Part shown: positions 40,012-53,600 of the stretch, piece after piece
Numbering within the stretch: position 1 is the first letter of the stretch
Layout of the letters: every line of letters starts with the position of its first letter
The notes under the pieces: model-generated
The model's database searches: none
Seen by the model: the letters and a program-made list of their open reading frames with translations, nothing else
Told to the model about the DNA's origin: nothing
Assembly (NCBI GenBank): GCA_040954595.2
Contig: CM082582.2
Coordinates: 6,138,001 to 6,202,000 of the forward strand
DNA length: 64,000 bases
Direction of reading: 5' to 3'
Source of the DNA: Balanoglossus misakiensis
Taxonomy: Eukaryota > Hemichordata
Program-made: the position numbers and the translations under genes

Positions 40012-41019
40012 CTCTAGAAACCAGAATCTAACACTTATTTAATTATAACATGAAACAGTAGAACAACATGTTAATGAAATTTGTAATATACACGAATACT
40101 GCCCTTGAGATTGTAATACTGAATCGCTGATGCAACACTGTTTACGGGTTTCAGATAATACCGTAGAAGTCTTTTGTGTTCAAAATAACTTCGTTCTTTG
40201 ATAAATATACACAATGTAGGTGCAATCTAAAGAGAAGGCAATAAATTTATTTTTGATCAGTATCTTCACGGTTATATATACCAGCACTCATCATGAAGGA
40301 CCTTCAAAAGCATCGGGGGGGGGGGGATATACATATATCTTTACACAAACAGACGCAAGGCGGCAGACAATGAATGGCCGAAATGTAAAATATTCCCTAT
40401 GGAACATTTTGGCACCGTCAGTTTTACAACGGTAATCCGACGGTATGACTACCTGTTGTCATGGCGTTTTCTGTCTCCCCCCCCCCCCCATATTACGCCC
40501 TCTGGAGTAAGATCTGTCCAATCTTTCGGTTTGGCAATGATGACAACCTTGAACAAAAGCTACCATTTCTGTTGTAGATAATCCTTTGTGGTTTGAGAGA
40601 AGCACACGCACATCAATGTGATGATTTCATTGAAAATTTGGAAACTTTTATTTAAGAAAAATTTAAAGGTGTAACATTAATATCGAAACACTACACAAAA
40701 TATTGGAGCACTCGTACAACACACAAAGAAACACCAAAACATCTAGCTTATGTGCCTGTAATCTTTACAAATGTTGTATAGATATCAAGTCGATAAGTTT
40801 CGCAAAATTTCGTGTATTGCTAGTGTGGCCGGGTATTACTTGCATTTGATAAGTTCAGTGTTAAATTTCCCTACAAAATCATATTCTACATTATTGTTCA
40901 TTGTGTTCAATCTTTGATATTGGATGCATTACATTTGTACATTGTTTGATGACTTCAGCGGGCCGCCGGGCCGGGCCCCCTAGTGTCAGTTATGTGAGGG
41001 AAAGTCCCCAAGCTTGACC

Positions 41020-41067
41020 TTTGACACATACGTGTCTAACATGGCCGATCTTTGTGTTTTACTATAG
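41020..41067 (+). repeat. 48-bp interspersed direct repeat, copy 1
   Basis: Begins TTTGACACATACGTGTC and ends TTTACTATAG. It matches 41249-41296 at 44 of 48 positions. Confidence 0.85.
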
Positions 41068-41248
41068 GTAAGCACTCTCTTCGTAATCAGTTGTTTTCCG
41101 AGTCGTAACCGAGCAATCCATTCCTGAGATATGCATCGATGAGCAGTTTGAGAACTAGCGATAGCTGTTGTTGAGTTGATGTTGATGATTTGAGACGATT
41201 GAGCTGTTATTTGTGAAGTTGAAAAGTTGCGTATTTTGGTATTGTACT

Positions 41249-41296
41249 TTTGACACATAGGTGTCCAACATGGCCGCTGTTTGTGTTTTACTATAG
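41249..41296 (+). repeat. 48-bp interspersed direct repeat, copy 2
   Basis: The copy starts 229 bases after the first. The GC-rich block begins about 20 bases after this copy. Confidence 0.85.
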
Positions 41297-41732
41297 AGAG
41301 AAATTAAGGCACCGAGATCGCTCTGTGCGGCACCTCCGGTTACCAACGTTCCTAAGATAAATACGGCGGTCGGCGTTTGTTGTTGTTGTCGTGCTGCCGA
41401 CGAGTGCGACGTGTCTCGCGGGGCCCCTAGTCCACGGCCCCCTTCCCGCCTGCAGTCCGCACCGGGGAGCAGTCACGTAAGCACGCCCACCCGCCTGCCG
41501 CAGCCCCATGTAGCCCGCGAGCGCCCGAAGCTCAACGCCACACTAGCTTTAATACACAAAGCTGACAATTTAGTGCGACTTGACTCGTAACAATTGGATT
41601 AGTGACATCAACATCAGAAACATATAAGTTAACAATAAGCATTGATTTTATGCTTCGCTACAAACTCTTACGATATACAAAGCGTGCACGTGTAAAGGTT
41701 TGTAATCGTTTGTATTAGATTTGTATTTAGTC

Positions 41733-41738
41733 TTTAAT
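41733..41738 (-). terminator. Candidate variant polyadenylation signal (ATTAAA) for the channel gene
   Basis: ATTAAA on the minus strand about 130 bases after the channel stop codon. I saw no AATAAA in the first 350 bases. Confidence 0.25.
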
Positions 41739-41865
41739 GTAAAAATGAATACCATTAAAATGACTGTGAAGCTGTTGCGGATACTTAAGTTTCTCTATCT
41801 CCGTGAAAATCGAATTTACGCTTCAAGACAGATAGTAATGGCCGTGTGCTATTCTTCGCGCCATT

Positions 41866-44800
41866 TCAACCACCGATTTTTATGTCTTCTAGAAGGTTAC
41901 CATAGTAACTGGCCAAACAAATAGGCCAGTAGAAGATATTGAACAGGAGGAACACGACGGGGAAGATCACCCTCGAGGCCCTGTCCACTTTTACAGGCGA
42001 CATGTTCTGGGTCATCCAGATTGAAATGAAATAAACCCGGCCTTCGTCTTCACCAGAGGTGTCAAGTACACCCACGTCCACACTGCCGGAATTCCCCAAA
42101 GGCGCCATTTTCATACTCCCGCCATCGCTGGAGGCGCTGCTGCTGCTCAATCTCTGAAGGAATAAAACGCGACACGAAAAGAAAATCTTTAAAGGGTGAT
42201 GCCGTGTTCTTGATTTACGCTTACGCGTAAAATGAAGGTTGTGTGATTGGGTAGTAGCGAAGAAACCCCACATTGAAGGTAATAGGGCGTTGCCCAGTAC
42301 CACATACATATGAATAACAGGTTCTCATGTCCGAATTTAAGTAGGAAACAAAAAGATGGCATCAACTTTTACCTTTTTCGCTGCCTCCTCCTGTTTATCC
42401 TCTTGTCGTTTCTTCTCCGTCAGCAGGTAATTGATGAGGGCATACTCTGTCAGAGCAGCAAAGACGAACACCAAACACGTTGTCATCCATATGTCAATGG
42501 CCTGTCAGGAAGAGAAGGAGTCAACACGAACCCGGTCATCAATTGCAGCAAAAGCAAGTCATGAAATTTGGGGTATAACACTGACAAATGGTTGGAGTCG
42601 TCAAACGATGATTGATAACAACGTTGCCCACTTTTCTAGCAAACACTAATTTCCTTAAACAAGTAATACAACGTCCCTTCCAGCGAAAGAGCGTATGGGG
42701 CCTGCACACCTGCTTACGAAACCTTGGGGAGTACTAGTAATCGATCTCTTTGAAGGGATTCTTATATACAGTTGCATGAACAATTTTTGCTGCATTCGAG
42801 AGTGTGCAGTTGATAACATGGTTAATATAATATTAGTCACGATTTTGGAAATGGCCTATATAAGAACTGTGGGCCACTGTACTTGATATTAAATTAAATG
42901 CCACGAGGCTCGTACGGGCGCGAGTCTAACATGAAAGGCCTGTGTGACACGCCCCGTACCTTCACGTAGGAGACCCTCGGTAAACTGGCGCGCACGCCGG
43001 CAGCCTGTGACGTAATGGTCAGCAGCGTGGTGATCCCCAAGGAAACCCTGGCCGGCACGCTCTCCGGGTTCAACCAGAACGACAGCCACGAAATAATCAC
43101 GATGACGCAGGTGGGGACGAACGTTTGCACCACGTGGAAGTCGTAGACACGGTACAGCACGAAGTATACCCTCAGGGAGCTGAAACTACCTGTATTTTAA
43201 TGAGGAAAGATGCGCTTTTCTGAGCATTATTCAGTATTATGGGGCCTAACAGTTAATCGTTGTGCAAAGTGGAATAAAAAAGCGCTGATATGTCTCAAAC
43301 AGTTTGCCTTTCTTCCCGACGATGTTATGGTAGTACAGCGCATGCATATCAACATGCATTCTGAATACTCCCCGTTCGTTGTGATCGTGTATATATTCGA
43401 TCATTAATATTATTAAACCACTAAGAATTAAGAAGAGTCCAAGGTCAATTGACATGCAATTTATATGAGCGTAGGGACAACAAATTATTAATATAGAAAA
43501 TTACTATCCATTTAAAATTCTAAGACCTTGTACTAGTTTTTAATTGTCCGGTAATGAACACTGTTCACTCGCCTGTGTCATCAAAAGACCTACCGACTCA
43601 AAGGAATAATCGAATGAATCAAGTCACGATGTTCCATATATATTGCATGCAGTTCGTCACCCGTGGGCGTTTCGCGTTCTTACCTGTTGCGTAGGTCTTG
43701 TTAAACTCCACGGTCTTGACCACCGGATCCTTGAACTCTGCTATCTCGATTTCATTATCGATGACAACCGGCTCCTCGTCGTTCCAGTGGAACATGAGGT
43801 CGTGTGTACGAAAGCCATCTACAAATAAACCGCCAAAAAATCAAAACGAGCTGGAGCCTTACATGTTTCGCAAGTGTATATACAAGCTGCAAGCTGGCTA
43901 AAGATAGAGGCGTACGTCACGTGTTGCTATGTTAGCCAATCAACAGGTGTTATAGAAGCGACGCTGTAGTGTTATATAACTCGGCTGTTGGAGGAAAGTG
44001 GAATTCTAATTCTGAAGCTTAACTATATCTTCGTCAGCATTGCTTCGAATTCCCCAATTACTCCGACGTTTATTCTCGCTGGCTACTTTGTGGCATTATC
44101 ATACAGCATTATAATTACATCGCCCTGACATTCGAATTTTACATGTACATTTTTCTGGTACCGGCGGATCGCCATTAGTGAAAAGGCATAATACTTACAG
44201 CTCTCCATTGTCAGATAGCAAAGTTGAACATCCATAGGGTAATAGCGAAGGTTCATGTTGCATGCTAATGTTAGGCTTACTCTGCGAAAAAAAAGTGTAA
44301 CCAATCTGAATATTCTGGGGGCTTATTGATGTCAAACATAAACTGAAATAGGCATGGCATATACAATATGAAATCTCATGTTTTAGTAGTATGCAAAAAT
44401 TAAAATAAAACACGTCGTTTTCTGTTAATATGCGGTGTGCACTTCATCAGAAATTGTCCAATTAAAGTGCCTTTGAATGTTTTCGCCATCGTTAAACATT
44501 TCAGTTCATTATGCCTGTCAGTTTTTCAACTAATTAATTAAAATTTGAGATTAATTTTCAGGTATAAACGATAATTTGTACAAAACAACAGCAAGTCAAG
44601 GACTCCCTTTAATTTGCTGGTTGAAAACTGGCAAGGTGATTGGTTACAGCCACGCATGCGCACACACCTCATACTCAGCATGACGTCACCATTGGGATAG
44701 ATACGCAAAGCCTCGTTCCGAACGGTCAGCTGGTGCAGTTTGCCGTCCTTCTCGTTGGGGAAAAACATGTCCGGTACCCAGAGCTTGTTCAGTAGTTGCG

Positions 44801-47800
44801 GATTGACGCTAAAGCTTTGGTTGGCATTCCCCTCGAACTTCAGCCTGGGGTCATTCCATCGCTGTCTTATGAAAACCATCAAATTAAAGTCCTGCAAAAA
44901 AGCGGAAAAGGTGGTTTTACATGTCGGTCATTTAGTTATCAACTCAATAGGAAGTCATAGAGAATCCATTCCAAATGCCCAAATTTCGAATGGAGAAAGT
45001 GCTAAAAGCTATACGTTCTAAAAGCTGTGTGCCACCTAGAGTTTCTTGTTCTACTCCACGAGTGCCAAGTATTCATCTTGTCATGAATGTCAATGTATGC
45101 ATTTCCAGCATATTCAGGTTGTTGACAACTGAATTAAAGTCCGGACTAAATTTAAATATCAGCATGACACTTTACAAGCCTATATACTTTGTTGAGAGGT
45201 TCGATGATTTGCATGTTATTATAAAGTGAGTAGAACAAAAATATTAAAATTATCATCGAAAGTTTCACCTATTGCCCCTTTAATGTTTAACTAGTATATA
45301 AATGTTCCATTACCATTGTGGCAGCCACGGTGCTGAATCCACCTATGACGTAAACATTGCTTAATACAATGACTGGTGGCCCTGTAAATGAAAGACAGAC
45401 AGTGTAGGCTGATAGAGGTCGCACATTGATGTATAAAATACCAATAAGTTTGAAACTATTTCCGCCGAGATAATAGACCATTTTCCGAACTACAACATAC
45501 CCTGCGAGATCTCGCGTGGCTAGGCAATTTATGTGAGGGTGGCGGCATTTTTCTCTACGAACAAGACACAAGATTTACAATTTTTGATAAACTCTGCTTT
45601 CTTATTGCATATAAACCTTGACAAGTGTTATTTGGCCAGCAATCAAAGCGCGAAAAACGCCGATGGACATTTAGTGCAATACATAAATGTAACAGTCAAC
45701 ACGTGCAGAGAAAGTTAGACAATCACAACCCACCGGCAGCCTTGGGCCGTATTCTGGAGTCATACCTCAATTCCAACTCATTCAACATTCGAGTCAAACC
45801 TTCCTCGGAACCGTATTGCGGCTCGTTGTCCAGGTCGCTGTCGTTCACCATAGTGTTCCCGACTGTATTACCGGTGATACTTTGCGTTTCTCGCGGTATC
45901 CTATAGGTATAGCATAGATTAAATTATATTAATCACAATATGCCTAGGGAAAGTGTCTCGTTTGGTTGTTGTGTGCAAATTTTGTTCGTGGTATTTCTGA
46001 TTAAGACTGAGGCCGGAGCGTTTCTTTATTCCCAGGAATCATAGGTTTATCAGTATAGGATCTCCCTCCCATTCTTGGATGCAAATATACGGTGGCGCGC
46101 TTTCGTTTAATGCTTCATACGCGATTGTAAATTCTAGCAATTGCTTATGCAATATTAAGGTCACGTTTTGCTAAAAAAATAAATATTTCTTAAATGATGT
46201 TACCACAGCCACGTAATTTTTCACATGAGAAAGTCGGGATGACTCGAATATCAATGAAGAATGCCTTCGGGTAAATTTAATCTCGTTATTCCCGGGAGCA
46301 ACGTGTCTAATCGCGTATTTACTTATGATATACGACCCTTTTGTATAATTCTCTGATGACCCCCGGCCCCGAGATGCACTTCGTGTAGTTCCAATTATTC
46401 TATTGAATAAAATGACCATTGAACTGTTTAGGGCAACACGTGCAATTAACTCGTTTAAGAGCTCCCTATTCCACAAGGACGAGAAGTTACTTGATCGGAT
46501 GTACACGATTAACGTTTTTGGCGTTACAGAAAAGAGAACGCCATCGGGACTATTTTATGTGGACATGCCAATGACAACGTCCATTACCATGGAGTCAATA
46601 CTTTCACCAATGTTTAATTATGCAAAACCGTTTGTCAAGAGCAGATAGGGAATTCACGTTCAGTGTGATTAACATTGAAAAATTTAGCATCTCAAAAGGC
46701 ATGTTAAAAATTAATTCAAATACTCACTCCATGTCCTTAATTCCCAGTGCATGAGTCTAAACAAACACAACTTATATAGCAACGATCAGAAACATAATGA
46801 AATGATTTATGTCGGAAACTAGGGACAGACATGTGAGTCGGATATTATAAATTAAACCCTGTACATCATTTCCTATGTATAAAGTGTAATTCTTCAGAGT
46901 CTCTTCATCACATAAAAAACACATGACTCAATTATGCTCCACACGTTATTGATGATTTATGCTGCAGAACTTTTGATGATAGAAGGCGCGACAGATAGAT
47001 CACGTTTATCGTCCACTTGTTGGCAGGTTCTCACGGAAAGAGATGGTAATACCTTAGACACATTTGATTTATCGTCATTTTATATTTAATACTTATGACA
47101 TGCTTATACTCATACCAGACACTTATGTCAATATTTGGAAGAATGCCAACAATGTTTCATTTAAAAAACAGGAAGAGCTGGTGTTTTTACTATTTTAAGC
47201 CAGTTACAATTAAAACTATCAATATTGATTATACCTTTTCTGTTGTATTACTCTTGAGGCTATGGTAATATCGTGTTAGGTTGAAAAAATAACACGGTCT
47301 TGTAGGATCAAGTTGCATAATATAGAAGTTATGTGACGTACATAACTAATATATACTCATTAATAACAGATGAGAACGAAACTCGGGTGTTTAGGAATAA
47401 AAACCCACAGAATAAAAAAATATGTGTATCAAATTAATGCATATGTATTGTTCAGTGTGTTCTGTTCTACACAGCCGACTGCTATGAACAAAAGTTAACG
47501 AGGTATATCTCCCTAGCAGAAATTAACTAGATCATAACTGGTCCAGTTTAAACACGGATCTTACGTCGAAATTTAAGTTTAAATGTTACTCGAATTAAAT
47601 CCTGCAGCATTGGCAAACTATGGCGCCAGGAATATTGGCATACGCAAAAAAACAACAACAATCTGTTGTAAGCAAACAACACAAGCACCGGTCCACTATG
47701 GAAAATCCAGACGCAGTAATCAATTAGTCTACTGGAGTATTCGGTCACGCTGCACGCATTACCGTTGGAACGGCAGACATCGTGATGAGAGCGCATTCAT

Positions 47801-49879
47801 TGCAATTTAACCCCGGCTCCCAAGAGGGGTGTTCAAGCTATCTGGCTGACAAACGAATGACCCGTGGCGATACGCCAGTGAACACCTGATCGAACGGGGT
47901 TTGCCTGTTTAGATTGCCTGGAATTGCTCTGTGCGATATATTATGAGTAACAGGGCGATGTTGTTATTTATGGCTAAATTTCTAACCTAGGGTAATATTT
48001 TTTTCTCATCCTGAAACTTATCTGAACTAGACATGTTTGGAAGAAAGGTGAACGAACACTAAAGACTCTCTTTTAAGAGAACAGATCATTACTATTGTTT
48101 GTTGTCATAGAAGCTGTCATTTTCTTCATCTTTGTGTGTGGAAATCCCAACTAGGAAAAGTGAGCAGAGTGAATTCGTATTATTTCAGAGCGATCTGTGC
48201 TTGTCTATTGTATCGTCTGGTTTATATAATCCCTTGGCCTCGGTATAAAATATTCCGCTCGCGGCGACGTATCATGACTTTATATATATATGCCGGTATT
48301 GACTATACACGCAAAAGCAACTTGTGTTTAGAGTCAATCTATACATATGATACATGGATAAATTCTGCTGGTCATGTTCAGTCCGTCTTCTACTGTGGTT
48401 TTAAATGACAACATTAATAACGTGCATGTACACAGCTTTCAATCTGCCTGCGTCTCTACGTTCCGCGGGGCCTTTCTATATTCAAATGGATTAATTAATT
48501 AATCCAGGAACAATTTTAACGACTACTAAAATATTCACAAACAATATAATCACGTTTGTCTACAGGTAAACGCCCTGCCCAAGGACTTTACTTCATCAAT
48601 AATGGGAGGGGGCAGATTTTCAAATCCTGCAGGCATTTTACAAAATAGTCACTCGGTTGATTTTTGGCAACATGCGTCGTGTTCATCAAAAAATCTCAAT
48701 AATTTTGCTTAGTACCAGCCTTCCCACAACATTCTACATCGTCAAGACCACTCAGATGGAGCGCGCTTGTAACATCTACGTTGTGTACTGATAACCCAGA
48801 AAGTTCAAAAGCTGGCCCCAATTAACTAATAATTAAGCAGGAAGTTTGAGATACCTGCGGTACAAGGACGACACTTACATTGTATGCTAATTACTATAGT
48901 ATCTTCTCACTTTCATTTCAATTGCCCTAATCAATCTATTTCTGGAACAGTTACACGCAAGTGGAGGTGGACCCGCTAAAATTGAAAATACCACATTGCT
49001 AATGAAGTCTAGCACTGCAGCACTTATCACATGTATGATGTTTACTTTAAGCTAATGGACGACTGTGTTATAGCATATTAAGTTAGCGATTTCAAGGTTC
49101 TTCAACAATTTAAGTACATGAATGATATACCGGTATGAGGCGTGAGATATAAAGTGTTGGTAATTTCCAAACACGACCATCAGAAAGAACTTAAGTGGGA
49201 CCAAAATAGCAACAAATACTGTGTAGTTTTATAACCGTGCTAACGTTATCATGTGGCGACATGGAAAGGGGCTTAGTCAATTGACAATGGTGAGTCCTGT
49301 ATACGCACATATACAATGATATGGCTGGGATTAATATCTAAAATATAATAAAAATCCAGGGCATCTAGGTTCTGTTCCTTTGTGAAAGAGATCCTACTGG
49401 TTGTTTTAAAAGTAGGCCAGCCCTACTTTTCACAAACACGACTGCGCTTTGTAACGCAGTATCGTATTCTCTGCCAGATTCTGCGCTTCACACTGTATCA
49501 TCCGATAAAAAAACTCATGTGATTTTCATGGAGAGGAGGTATACGACTCCCACAAAATAACTTACATATAAATGCAATGTGTGGAGTGACTGTCTTCTAA
49601 GCCACATTTCGCAGTCTATATGTAACTCTTCGCAAGCCTATCTCGTCATGATCAAGTGAGGTACATGTTCATCTGAAATAGTCATAGTCTTTTGACATCC
49701 ACACAACTATACATTTGGACTTTACGTGGTACAACGAGCAACGTGCACTTGAAGCGCCCACGGTGTCTTCAACTGTTTCAAGCGCCTTACCTGACTTGCG
49801 AACCGGACAAGAACGCCGCGGATAAACACAAACATAACACCTTCACACAAACCCTGCCGACCAGTAGCGTCGGAGCCAT
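41866..49879 (-). CDS. Cys-loop ligand-gated anion channel subunit, glycine-receptor-like
   Basis: Nine exons in transcript order: 49879-49791, 45900-45734, 45381-45314, 44891-44668, 44281-44199, 43818-43684, 43189-42960, 42501-42373, 42153-41866. Phases agree throughout; 470 residues. Exon 1 encodes a hydrophobic signal peptide (MAPTLLVGRVCVKVLCLCLS). Next come GPPVIV, the loop-D FIRQRWNDPRL, WVPDMFFPNEK, and the Cys-loop Cys190-x13-Cys204 with YYPMDVQLC. M1 is about 276-295. M2 has VPARVSLGITT, the Pro-Ala-Arg pattern of anion-selective channels. RASLPRVSYVKAIDIWM leads to M3, then a short intracellular loop and M4 at about 437-457. M2-M3 is closest to glycine receptors. Loop C keeps Tyr253, Thr255 and Phe258, aligning with GlyR alpha1 Tyr202, Thr204 and Phe207, but both cysteines of the second GlyR disulfide are replaced (Phe249, Ser260). 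The ligand is therefore uncertain (glycine, GABA or other). Probably a plasma-membrane pentamer subunit. Confidence 0.93.
45901..49790 (-). other. Long first intron of the channel gene
   Basis: A 3.9-kb intron separates the signal-peptide exon from the mature N-terminus. I see no other gene in it. A tight hairpin lies at 49,408-49,430 (AAAAGTAGG, 5-base loop, CCTACTTTT). Confidence 0.6.
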
Positions 49880-50479
49880 CGAGTAGCTGTATCACGGGTG
49901 CCGGCTGCCCAGTTGATGAAACCGATATAACTATAGTACAGTATATTTCTATTTTTATTCAAGTTAATATTCATGACGATACGGAGCGCGGCGAATATTT
50001 AAATAGCCGATGTCTGCATATCACGTGACATGTACGCCACCTGACTTCAAACATTCAGATAAAAAGGCCATGCAATCAAACAGTATAAATCACGGGTGAC
50101 GAAAGCCGATCTCAAAACAAGTCGGCTATGTTCGGCCAATGTATAATATATTCAGGAATCGCTTTTACAATGTTAATATCAACGAATGTCTCATGTGTAT
50201 ATAAGTGACAATTTACAATTGTTTACATATCAAGCAAATTGCGTTGTTGATGTACAATTGACAAGCAGGATACTTGGGTATTTTATCACGTTATACATGT
50301 ATATACGTAGTACAATAATGAAGGGGGATTGAGCTGCAAGGAAGGAATATACTGCAGTCCATTGATTTTTTCATCAGTCCGTTACAGTTGATATAAGAAG
50401 CAAAGTAATTTTTTTTCATTCGTACATGTATGTACATTCATTCGTTCGTTCATTTATTTATTTATTTATTTATTTATTC

Positions 50480-50522
<43 letters not shown>

Positions 50523-50601
50523 CATTCATTCATTCATTCATTCATTCATTCGTTTTTTTGTAGTTCCGTCATTCTCTCGTTCATCCATTCTTAGTCTGTT
50601 T
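49880..50601. other. Spacer between channel 5' end and acyl-CoA synthetase 3' end
   Basis: Contains the presumed promoter of the channel and the 3' untranslated region of the synthetase, both on the minus strand. No core promoter motif is convincing. The tetranucleotide array at 50,436-50,553 dominates its right end. Confidence 0.5.
50436..50553. repeat. Compound tetranucleotide microsatellite (ATTC, ATTT, AATC, ATTC)
   Basis: Blocks in order on the plus strand: ATTC/GTTC, ATTT at about 50451-50477, AATC at about 50480-50520, then ATTC to 50551. It begins about 50 bases past the synthetase stop, so probably lies in that 3' untranslated region. Read on the minus strand, the ATTT block is a series of AATAAA hexamers. 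Confidence 0.95.
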
Positions 50602-53600
50602 CTAGTGTCTATCTGTTTCTCTCGCTTTCAACAGCCTCCTTAAACTCTTTCCAGTGGCTGATTTGGGAATTTCACTGACAAACTCCACTCCGCCTCTCAG
50701 TTTTTTGTATGGAGCAACTTTGCCTGCAAAAGGAAAGGAAAGAAATGGGTGTACACTCACTATAAACGTCTGTCTGTCTGTCTGTCTGTAGTGTCTTGTA
50801 TTGTGCTGTGAATTGACAGATTCAATGTTTCTGACACTAAAACCACGTCTCGTATTATTCTTACTGACTATATCAGATAATAAAAGTAATCACCTTCAAC
50901 AAATTTGACGATGTCTTCCACTTTCAGTTGATCCGACTTTGGTATGACCAGCGCCTTGGGTACCTCCCCTGCCTCTTCGTCAGGCTTACCAACAACGACA
51001 ACATCCTGTATATCTGGCATTGATAGGATAACCTTTTCCAATTCAGCTGGTGAAATCTAAAACGGTAGAGATAAGTTTGTAAACAGGGAGTCAATGTTTG
51101 ACTTGCACAGACGTATTGCTTAAGTCTCATCTACAAATCAACGTACTCGAATTATCCCAGTGTTGAAAGAATATACGATCGATCGATCAAATAATCAATC
51201 AATTAATGACAGTTGGCTACAGTTACCTGCAAGTCATGATACTTAATCAGCTCTTTCAGACGATCTATGACGTAGAAATGTCCTTTTTCATCATAGTGAC
51301 CAAAATCTCCTTATGGACAAAAAAGTAGACAGACAAACAAACAGACAGAAAGTTAATATAAGTCGTTACTTCTGATCAAGGTGCTTACAGCAGTGACACT
51401 AAGTATGAACGATGCGCACAGCTGAACATCGTGTCATTACTCAGTAACCCGCATGGAGATAAGACAGCACACGTTCATCTTCTGGATTTGGCCAATTAGA
51501 ATGACGGAATAATCGAAACGATTCGCCTACCCCAGCTTTTCTAACCCACGAATTCGAATTATGCACAGGTATAAAAAAGAGTTCACGTACGTGACCAAAC
51601 CTTCCCCTTGTTATTAATGGAATGACACAAGACCCCTAGATTTGAAATACCTGTGTGAATCCAACCCTCGCCAATTAACGTCTTCTTCGTCGCTTCCACA
51701 TTTTTCAGATACCCTTTCATCACTTGTGGACCCCGGAAGCACAACTCACCATTCTGTCCAACGCCAACAGTCTCTCCACTATCAAGGTCAATGACCTCAT
51801 CCAAAAAATAAAAGCGCATAATCAAAACCTGCGACAATTGAAATCAGAGCAGATCGGAACTCAACAGCGTTGTATGGCACAAGATTATAGTAAAGAATAC
51901 TGTGATTGATAGTAAATAATACAGAATAGAGCAAGAATCCGTAGTTGTTAAAGGGGACAACAATAGGCTTTAAGCACCAGCCTCCGGGATGTCCGTCATC
52001 AGTGGATATCACGCAATCAAGCTTTTGCAGACGTCCCGAAACTCTTACCTTGGCTTCTGTGTTCGGTAGCAATGACCCAACAGATTCATCGTTAAACTTC
52101 TCTTGCGTGGAGACAAGTGTCACCAGATGCGATAACTCCGACATGCCATAACCTACACCATGGACATATTTAAATTCGCGGTTGAAAGGAGTACATGAAG
52201 AAAAGAGAAGAAATGTATTGTAATGACCTTATGTTGCATTTTCTGTGTATACCCTATAGGTGGTCACAATGATAGCTAGTTGCGGGTTTAAAGCAATTTC
52301 AGTACATTATAAATTTTCAATGAAAAGTCTTGTCGAAAAGAGTAAGCATAAACAACGGATATCTTTGCGCGCACGTTTCGATAAAACATCTGTTACGTTC
52401 GAAATCAGACCATTTCAGACAAAACACACGAATATTCAACCCTGGCCTGTGACTTCACTAACCCTGTCCCACGTGGAGGTTTGCATTTCCGAGACGCCCT
52501 CTGACGGCTTTGATAGTGTCTGCTCCAGCGGGCGCACCACCAAACACTACATCCTCGATGCTGGACAAATCATATTCATCAACTAAGGGATGTTTTGACA
52601 AGAACATAAAAGTAGATGTCCCAATGAAAAGCCTAGTTACCTGAAAAAAACAAAACAAACAGACAATCAAAAAACAACGACAAGTCTTGTGCGTTAACCA
52701 AGAATGGACAAGGTCTTTGTTTCCTACTTAGGCCTAAATGTCCTTTGTTCAGAATGTTGCTCTTAACCGAAGCTTTAAGTAGACAATCATGGGCCAATTC
52801 TGTTACACAGAGGTTTTTTAGTTGAGCATGAGGTATAATATACAGACATTTCAAAAACATAATGTATAAGAACTTATGTCACCTACCCCATACTCCTGGA
52901 TGGTTCTGAGAAACGTCTCGGGTTCAAACTTCGGCAACGTGATGAGCTTAACGCCTTGTTTGGTTCCAAGTCCCAGGAAGGAAGATATCCCACTCGTGTG
53001 AAAGAAAGGTAACATCGTCATATACACGTCCGCCCCTGGCTGCATTCTTAAATAACCAGGGCTTCTGAAAGAGGGTACACAGACAGCATTGGACAAATCA
53101 TCACCCTCATTTCACAGCCAGGGGCCGTTGAAAAAAATCGATTGAAATTTTGCTCTCGTCAGCTTGGGATGCATCCGTGAAAAACCATTTTGAACTGAAA
53201 TGACGATAAAGTTGCTAAGTCATCTTCTTTTGACGAAATTACTATATTTTCCCTTACTCAGCATCTCGCCGATATTTTGTTTGCTTCTAAAAGAAACTTG
53301 ACCTTACCTTTGCTGTTCGATATTGGCGATGAGGTTGTAATGAGTAATCATAACACACTTGGGGAGTCCGGTAGTTCCACTCGAATAGGGCAAGAAGGCG
53401 ACATCTTCCTTTGGGTTCACGTTCACATCAGTGGGAAATGCCGAGCCGTCGTCTTCCATTAGTTTGGAAAAGGGCGTGCACCCGCCGATGCTTTCGTCCC
53501 CCATGACGTATATATTCTGAAATAGAAATTGCGCACGACTGTTCACACGCACACGCTTATGACATACAGCGGTCGATATGATGACACAACACTGTAACCA

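Larger units (their letters stand above)
39845..41865. other. Intergenic region between two convergent genes
   Basis: It lies between the oxidase stop and the stop of the channel gene on the other strand. It holds candidate polyadenylation signals, a G12 run at 40315-40326, a C13 run at 40477-40489, two copies of a 48-bp motif and a GC-rich block at about 41,318-41,560. Open frames inside the repeat copies are a by-product of the duplication. Confidence 0.6.

Noticed and set aside
46728-46756. A 29-nt segment with acceptor and GTGAGT donor that could precede channel exon 45900-45734
   Set aside because: It fits only without the signal-peptide exon. Inserted after exon 49879-49791 it breaks the frame, whereas joining 49791 directly to 45900 works.
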